5,919 nucleotides of DNA. Source: Stenotrophomonas sp. Its GTDB lineage: Bacteria > Pseudomonadota > Gammaproteobacteria > Xanthomonadales > Xanthomonadaceae. Where the stretch lies: contig DMZT01000319.1 in the NCBI GenBank assembly GCA_003484865.1, forward strand, positions 1-5,919. The letters run 5' to 3'. The notes beneath the pieces are model-generated. The model made no database searches, was not told the DNA's origin, and saw only the letters and a list, made by a program, of their open reading frames with translations. Made by a program: the position numbers and the translations under genes. Of the stretch, positions 1 through 5,919 are shown in pieces (the stretch's first letter is position 1; each line of letters starts with the position of its first letter).

Positions 1-292
1 CCGGCGCACGCGCCTTGACGGCGCGGCCCTGGCGCCGCACCGGCTCGAAGCGCCAGGTGTGCACCGCACGTTCGACGAACCGGACGATTCCCTCGTCCAC
101 CTGGTCCGGCTTGTCGAGACGGAACGCTTCGACCTGGCCTTCGGTACCGATATCGATCTCGCCGGTAAGCACCATGCTGGCTTCGGCCTGCTCGCGCACC
201 TCGCGCTTGGTCTGTGCGTCCGCATCGGGGACCACGACCATGCCCACGCCGCTGAAGGCCAGTGCCAGGGCAAGAATAGGGGAACAACGCAT
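1..292 (-). CDS. Exported TonB-C-like small protein, 3' part cut by window edge
   Basis: The first 97 residues are present and the gene runs off the window at position 1. The N-terminus is a Sec signal peptide: a short start (MRCSP), a hydrophobic stretch at about residues 6-21, and a likely AxA cleavage site (ADA-Q) after residue 26. The mature part has a T-G-E-I-D-I beta strand at about 43-48 and a W-R-F-E-P-V motif at 80-85, followed by a basic Q-G-R-A-V-K segment. A strand followed by W-x-F-x-P and then a G-x-x-V turn recalls the C-terminal domain of TonB-like proteins, but there is no transmembrane anchor or proline-rich linker, so an energy-transducer role is not supported. I infer a periplasmic protein of unknown function. 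The start is fixed by AAGGAG at 301-306, 8 nt upstream. It lies 57 nt behind aceK with no terminator between, so co-transcription is likely. Confidence 0.78.
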   Translation of the reverse strand, partial: MRCSPILALALAFSGVGMVVVPDADAQTKREVREQAEASMVLTGEIDIGTEGQVEAFRLDKPDQVDEGIVRFVERAVHTWRFEPVRRQGRAVKARAP

Positions 293-300
293 CGCACTAT

Positions 301-306
301 CTCCTT
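301..306 (-). promoter_or_regulatory. Ribosome binding site of the gene starting at 292
   Basis: The minus strand reads AAGGAG here, 8 nt before the ATG at 292. It is the strongest Shine-Dalgarno sequence in the window and decides the start of the exported protein behind aceK. It also shows that this gene can be translated independently of aceK. Confidence 0.7.
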
Positions 307-349
307 GTGGATACCTGACAGCGTAGCGCAGCGGCGTTCCTGTGGACAA

Positions 350-2062
350 TCAAGCCAGCCGCAGCGCGCCGGCATACGGCGGCGTGTCCGGAAAATCACC
401 GCTGGCAAAACCTGCCTGCAGCTGTTGCCACCACACGGGATCCAGCAGATGGCCGAAATGCTCGCGCACGGCCGCCAGCTCGGGCGCCGGCAGCCCCATG
501 AACATCCAGAACCGCTCCGGAAACACGTCACGCGGGCCGATGTCGAACCAGGGTTCACCAGCCAGCGCTTCCTCCTCATTGCGCGGCGTCGGCCATGCAC
601 GGAAGTTGCACTCGGTGACCAGGCACAGCTCGTCGTAGTCGTAGAACACCGCGCGCCCGTGGCGGGACACACCAAAGTTCTTCGGCAACATATCGCCAGG
701 AAAAATGTTGTTGCGCGCCATGTCGGTGATCGCCTGCGCGTAATCAAGCGCGGCGACGCGACGTGCCTCGGCGGTCTGCTCACGCAGGTACAGGTTGAGC
801 GGACGGAAACGCCGCTGCACGTAGCACAGCGCGATCACCAGTTCGTCGCCGTCCTCGCGCACACTGCTGGCGCACTGGGTCAGCAGCTCCTCGCGCAGGG
901 CCGAAGAGAAGCGTGACCGCGGGAAGCGCAGGTGCCGATAGGGCTGCGCGTCGAGCAGCCGGCCGACACGGTCCAGGTTGAATACCAGCGCATACTTCTC
1001 TTCGACCTGGTGCCGGCTCATGGTCTTGGGCCAGGCGAAACGGTCCCGGATCAGCTTGAACACCAGCGGATAGCTGGGCAGGGTGAACACCGCCATGACC
1101 ATGCCGGGCGTGCCGTCAGCATGCACCAGCTGCTCGCCCGGCTGTTCCTGGAAGTGACGGAAAAAGGTGCGATAGCGTTCGGTCTTGCCCTGCTTGGCAC
1201 GCCCGAGCACGGTGTAGATCTCATCGACCGGCTTGCCCGGCAGCAGGCTGCGCAGGAACACCACCGCATCGCCTACCGTGGCCAGATCGGCCTGGAAATA
1301 GCTGCGCGAGACGCCGAACAGATGCGCGACATCACGGCGCCGGGTCAACACCGCATCCACGCGCAGGCCGCGCTCGTCATGGACCAGCGCGATCACGCAG
1401 GGCGAGAAGCGATGCTCACCGAATACGCGCCCCACCAGATAGGCCCGACGCTCGCGATAGAACACGGTGTCGAGCAGTTCAATGCTGCGCACCGGGTAGT
1501 CGCCCCAGTGCGCCAGATCGTCCTGCAGGCGCACCGCGATCGCCGCGGCGCAGCGCAGCTGGTGCGCGTACGGCACATCGAAGCGGTAGTCCCCCAGTAC
1601 GCGCATGAAGGCATCGGCCGGGCGCGTGGGCGACAAGGTGTAGCTGTGTCGCGCGACCGGATGGGTAATGGCGTCGGAGGGCTCCACATCCATCGCCATG
1701 AACTCGATCGCCCCGTCTACGCCACGGGTGGCGAACAGCCGGCGCGCCAGCGTGTTGTAGAAGGTCTTGTACAGCTCGGCATCGATCAAGCCGACCAGCA
1801 GCGCGGCGTAGGCGACACGTACCTGCAGCCACAGCGCGCGCTCGCCGATCCGCTCACCGGCTGCACGGCGCAATGCATCCACGGTTTCGGCGATGCACCG
1901 GTCGTACAGCCCGATGCGCTCCACGGCGTCCTGCCGCGCACTGGCCCAGTCCCGCTGTTCGAAGCGCTGCCGCGCACGCCGGCTGATCGCCGCGAAGCGC
2001 GCGTGGTACTCCTCGAACCCATCGCGGATCAGGTGCGCGAGCGCATCCGGCGTTGCGCTCAT
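350..2062 (-). CDS. aceK: Isocitrate dehydrogenase kinase/phosphatase AceK
   Basis: AceK is a cytoplasmic bifunctional enzyme that phosphorylates isocitrate dehydrogenase to inactivate it, sending isocitrate into the glyoxylate bypass, and removes the phosphate in the same active site. The protein has 570 residues (E. coli AceK has 578). The N-terminal helical regulatory domain spans about 1-310, starting with the family-typical DGFEEY and [12 protein letters not shown]. The C-terminal kinase-like domain follows: ATP-loop region at about 316-330 ([15 protein letters not shown]), Lys336, the GDMLPKNFG segment with Asp457 and Asn462, and the FYDYDE segment with Asp475 and Asp477. These match the positions of the E. 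coli catalytic residues. The open frame extends up to 2224, but that extension is translated through the icd terminator, so I start at 2062, where family similarity begins; GGGGG at 2069-2073 is a poor ribosome site. ATG at 2083 is the alternative. The gene lies behind icd, which here encodes the monomeric enzyme, not AceK's known substrate type. Confidence 0.96.
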   Translation of the reverse strand: MSATPDALAHLIRDGFEEYHARFAAISRRARQRFEQRDWASARQDAVERIGLYDRCIAETVDALRRAAGERIGERALWLQVRVAYAALLVGLIDAELYKTFYNTLARRLFATRGVDGAIEFMAMDVEPSDAITHPVARHSYTLSPTRPADAFMRVLGDYRFDVPYAHQLRCAAAIAVRLQDDLAHWGDYPVRSIELLDTVFYRERRAYLVGRVFGEHRFSPCVIALVHDERGLRVDAVLTRRRDVAHLFGVSRSYFQADLATVGDAVVFLRSLLPGKPVDEIYTVLGRAKQGKTERYRTFFRHFQEQPGEQLVHADGTPGMVMAVFTLPSYPLVFKLIRDRFAWPKTMSRHQVEEKYALVFNLDRVGRLLDAQPYRHLRFPRSRFSSALREELLTQCASSVREDGDELVIALCYVQRRFRPLNLYLREQTAEARRVAALDYAQAITDMARNNIFPGDMLPKNFGVSRHGRAVFYDYDELCLVTECNFRAWPTPRNEEEALAGEPWFDIGPRDVFPERFWMFMGLPAPELAAVREHFGHLLDPVWWQQLQAGFASGDFPDTPPYAGALRLA

Positions 2063-2136
2063 GCGGCGCCCCCGGCGGGGCATGGAAAGATCTGGCAGGA
2101 ACAGCGACCGCGCATGCATCCACTTCCACAGGACCT

Positions 2137-2155
2137 GCTGCCACCATACGGCAGC
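2137..2155 (-). other. Small hairpin in the aceK leader
   Basis: A perfect 6-bp inverted repeat (GCTGCC at 2137-2142, GGCAGC at 2150-2155) with a 7-nt loop, about 75 nt upstream of the aceK start. There is no T-tract behind it, so it is not a terminator. It may be a leader or processing structure, or chance at this GC content. Confidence 0.35.
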
Positions 2156-2157
2156 GA

Positions 2158-2173
2158 CTGGGCGCTTGCCCAG
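2158..2173 (-). other. Second small hairpin in the aceK leader
   Basis: A perfect inverted repeat, CTGGGC at 2158-2163 and GCCCAG at 2168-2173, with a 4-nt loop. It lies directly downstream of the icd terminator in the direction of transcription and 2 nt before the next hairpin, so transcripts reading through the terminator would carry three successive stem-loops before aceK. Its function is not known. Confidence 0.4.
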
Positions 2174-2184
2174 CGGGCGCCCAC

Positions 2185-2210
2185 AAAAAAACCCGCGCCG
2201 AAGCGCGGGT
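2185..2210 (-). terminator. Rho-independent terminator of icd
   Basis: On the minus strand ACCCGCGC and GCGCGGGT (2203-2210 and 2191-2198) form an 8-bp GC-rich stem capped by a UUCG tetraloop, and seven T residues run through the end of the stem (2185-2191). The stem begins 35 nt after the icd stop codon. This is a textbook intrinsic terminator. It should end most icd transcripts before aceK, leaving aceK to read-through or to its own promoter, which I could not locate with confidence. Confidence 0.9.
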
Positions 2211-2245
2211 TCTTCATCGATCACCGCAGCCGCGGGACCGCTTCG

Positions 2246-4704
<2,459 letters not shown>

Positions 4705-4758
4705 AGGCCGCCGCAGTTTCCGGATGCAGAACCGCTCATTCGGAAACTGCGGCGGCCT
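4705..4758. repeat. Long perfect inverted repeat around a stop codon
   Basis: The arms at 4705-4722 and 4741-4758 are perfect 18-bp reverse complements (outer end AGGCCGCC/GGCGGCCT, inner end TTTCCG/CGGAAA) with an 18-nt loop; three more base pairs can form inside the loop. The stop codon (TGA, 4738-4736) of the 189-residue gene lies in the loop, so one arm encodes its last residues and the other lies in the 3' untranslated region. There is no T-tract on either side, so it is not a standard intrinsic terminator. I see no GTAG end typical of Stenotrophomonas extragenic palindromes and no flanking target duplication. A role as an mRNA 3'-end stabiliser, a Rho-type barrier or a palindromic repeat family member is possible. 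Confidence 0.85.
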
Positions 4759-5305
4759 CCGGGAGACCGTCCACCCATTCCGCGAGGGGCTTTCCCCACA
4801 CGCTTTGGCGAGGACACGTGAGTGTCTGGCTGCTGTGGTTGCGCTTGAAACTGCATACCCGGAAGCTGCCAACTGCCGCTGCCAGATCCTTTCGCTGTGA
4901 GGCGCCGGTCGCCGTGCCGATCAGATGCAGCGGCATGACACCCGATCGGTCGGGCTTGACGAAGATGTCGTATCGGGTCGAATCGCCCTCGGCTGTTCTG
5001 TAGCCGGAAAGCTGATAGCCAGGAAGGGTTAGTTTCAGATCGATAGAGGATCCCGGACTGGGCGCTTGCGGTGCGTCGCCTTCATAGACCAACAGCACGC
5101 TCCGTTGATCCTTCAGAACTTCATGAATCCCGAAATCCGCAGGTGATTCGTAGCTGATCGACATCCCAGTGGGGACACGCAGGCAGGCGCCATGGAGGAA
5201 GTGATCGCAACTGTAGGCCCACAGCGTTGCTTCCTGTCCATATGCGTATCCGGGTAAAAGCGCAACAACAGGCGCAAAGAAACGCCACATCCTCTTCTTG
5301 TCCAT
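4736..5305 (-). CDS. Exported four-cysteine protein of unknown function
   Basis: I do not recognise a family. The product is 189 residues. It starts with a Sec signal peptide: basic MDKKRMWR, a hydrophobic core at about 9-19, and a likely cleavage at AYG-Q after residue 23. The mature protein has four cysteines (33, 41, 151, 164), an even number arranged as an N-terminal and a C-terminal pair, which suggests two disulfides in the periplasm or outside. The middle (about 65-135) looks like alternating beta strands (SVLLVYEGD, SIDLKLTLPGYQLSGY, RYDIFVKPD). The start at 5305 is preferred because the signal peptide follows directly and AAGGGAG lies at 5311-5317, 5 nt away. An upstream ATG at 5416 also has a good ribosome site (AAGGA, 5422-5426) but would bury the signal peptide. 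Codons rare in the neighbours (TTA, CTA, AGA, AGG, GGA) are used, hinting at an accessory or transferred gene. No terminator with a T-tract follows. Confidence 0.75.
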   Translation of the reverse strand: MDKKRMWRFFAPVVALLPGYAYGQEATLWAYSCDHFLHGACLRVPTGMSISYESPADFGIHEVLKDQRSVLLVYEGDAPQAPSPGSSIDLKLTLPGYQLSGYRTAEGDSTRYDIFVKPDRSGVMPLHLIGTATGASQRKDLAAAVGSFRVCSFKRNHSSQTLTCPRQSVWGKPLAEWVDGLPEAAAVSE

Positions 5306-5310
5306 TGCCT

Positions 5311-5317
5311 CTCCCTT
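5311..5317 (-). promoter_or_regulatory. Ribosome binding site of the 189-residue gene
   Basis: The minus strand reads AAGGGAG, 5 nt before the ATG at 5305. Together with the signal peptide that begins there, it favours this start over the in-frame ATG at 5416, which has its own AAGGA. The stretch 5306-5523 otherwise holds no gene that I can support; the promoter of the 189-residue gene should be in it, but I see no convincing -35/-10 pair. Confidence 0.55.
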
Positions 5318-5523
5318 GGAATTCCGGCGCCGCGCGATACCCCATTCTGCGACGATACGACTCGTGCAATCCACGCACAGTACGGATCGGGCGATCTCAC
5401 CAGAGCGGGAAACCATGCCCTTCCTTGAGGCGCCTGCGGCCCAGCGCTAGACCCATACAGGCTGCCGCGCCTGGAATGGCATGAAGCGCACTTCTGCCCG
5501 CCACGCCGATGAAATAAAGCCAT

Positions 5524-5551
5524 AAAAAAGACGCAGCCTCGCGGCTGCGTC
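5524..5551 (-). terminator. Rho-independent terminator of the gene ending at 5592
   Basis: On the minus strand GACGCAGCC (5551-5543) pairs with GGCTGCGTC (5538-5530) in a 9-bp stem with a GCGA (GNRA) tetraloop, followed by six T residues (5529-5524). It lies 40 nt behind the stop codon. It separates the upstream gene from the 189-residue gene, so the latter should have its own promoter. Confidence 0.92.
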
Positions 5552-5591
5552 CATCGTGAGCCTGTTGCCGGGAGAGAGTCGGCGTCTGGGC

Positions 5592-5919
5592 TTACTTGAC
5601 CTCAAACTCCTGCGGCGATCCTGCCGCCTTACCATCTACCATGACTTCCGCGCGGTACTTGCCCGCCGGCCAGCCATTGGCATTCTTGAAGGAAATATTG
5701 GTGGTCTCGGCACCGGTGGTATTCACCACCTGGTTCTGCTCACCGGCCACCTGGCCGTTCTGGAAGGTCAGCTTGGCCGCCACGTTGGCGTTGTTCGCGC
5801 TGCCATCGGTGCGGATCGACACGATGATGTCGTCCTTCGGCGCGAACAGCGCGACCGAGGTGACGGTCTTGTCGGCTGCGGCGGTCTTGCCAACGGTAAC
5901 GGCCGAAACGTTCACCCCT
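5592..5919 (-). CDS. Probable exported beta-sandwich protein, 5' part cut by window edge
   Basis: The C-terminal 109 residues are seen and the frame stays open to the window end, so the start lies outside. The first in-frame start-like codon inside the window is a GTG at 5915 with no usable ribosome site, so I treat the gene as partial. The segment is rich in Ala, Thr, Val and Asn, with alternating beta strands: NVSAVTVGK, TVTSVALFAPKDDIIVSIRT, AAKLTFQNGQ, TTNISFKN, then N-G-W-P-A-G-K-Y-R-A-E-V-M-V-D-G-K near the end and a terminal F-E-V-K. A strand carrying W-P-x-G-x-Y followed by a D-G hairpin is common at the end of Ig-like beta-sandwich domains. From memory, similar proteins in Xanthomonadaceae are small lipoproteins with a low-complexity linker before this domain; here the N-terminus cannot be checked. 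The exact function is unknown. Confidence 0.8.
   Translation of the reverse strand, partial: GVNVSAVTVGKTAAADKTVTSVALFAPKDDIIVSIRTDGSANNANVAAKLTFQNGQVAGEQNQVVNTTGAETTNISFKNANGWPAGKYRAEVMVDGKAAGSPQEFEVK

Noticed and set aside
2063..2224. A 54-residue N-terminal extension of AceK
   Set aside because: The extension would be translated from the icd terminator hairpin and its T-tract, and has no AceK family similarity. The known AceK N-terminus starts just after 2062.
4705..4758. The inverted repeat as a Rho-independent terminator
   Set aside because: Neither strand has a T-tract after the stem, and the loop is 18 nt, far longer than in the two genuine terminators of the window.
5447..5635. A 62-residue minus-strand open frame over the terminator at 5524-5551
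   Set aside because: It overlaps the end of the upstream gene in another frame, passes through a strong terminator and has an arginine-rich composition without motifs.

Overview
The window (about 5.9 kb, high GC, strong G/C preference at third codon positions in most genes) looks like chromosomal DNA of a gammaproteobacterium of the Xanthomonadaceae, probably Stenotrophomonas or Xanthomonas. This rests on gene content, protein style and base composition; no database comparison was possible. Every gene I can support lies on the minus strand, so the order of reading is from high to low coordinates.

Layout, in direction of transcription: (1) 5919-5592, the 3' part of a gene for a probable exported or lipoprotein-type beta-sandwich protein, closed by a clear Rho-independent terminator at 5524-5551. 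(2) 5305-4736, a 189-residue Sec-exported protein of unknown function with four cysteines in the mature part and more relaxed codon use than its neighbours. Its stop codon sits in the loop of a long perfect inverted repeat (18-bp arms, 4705-4758). (3) 4471-2246, icd, a complete 741-residue monomeric NADP-dependent isocitrate dehydrogenase, followed by a UUCG-capped terminator at 2185-2210. (4) 2062-350, aceK, a complete 570-residue isocitrate dehydrogenase kinase/phosphatase with its ATP-site and catalytic residues intact. (5) 292-1, the 5' part of a gene for a small exported protein with a TonB-C-like W-x-F-E-P-V motif, just 57 nt behind aceK and with its own ribosome binding site.

The core is the icd-aceK pair, which sits at the branch point between the TCA cycle and the glyoxylate bypass. 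AceK is known to switch the homodimeric (E. coli type) isocitrate dehydrogenase off by phosphorylating one serine. Here the adjacent isocitrate dehydrogenase is the unrelated-looking monomeric type. Whether this AceK acts on its neighbour, or on another isocitrate dehydrogenase elsewhere in the genome, is the main biological question the window raises. The icd-aceK gap carries a terminator plus two further hairpins, which fits strong icd expression with reduced or separate aceK expression. I see no mobile element, CRISPR array, tRNA or rRNA.
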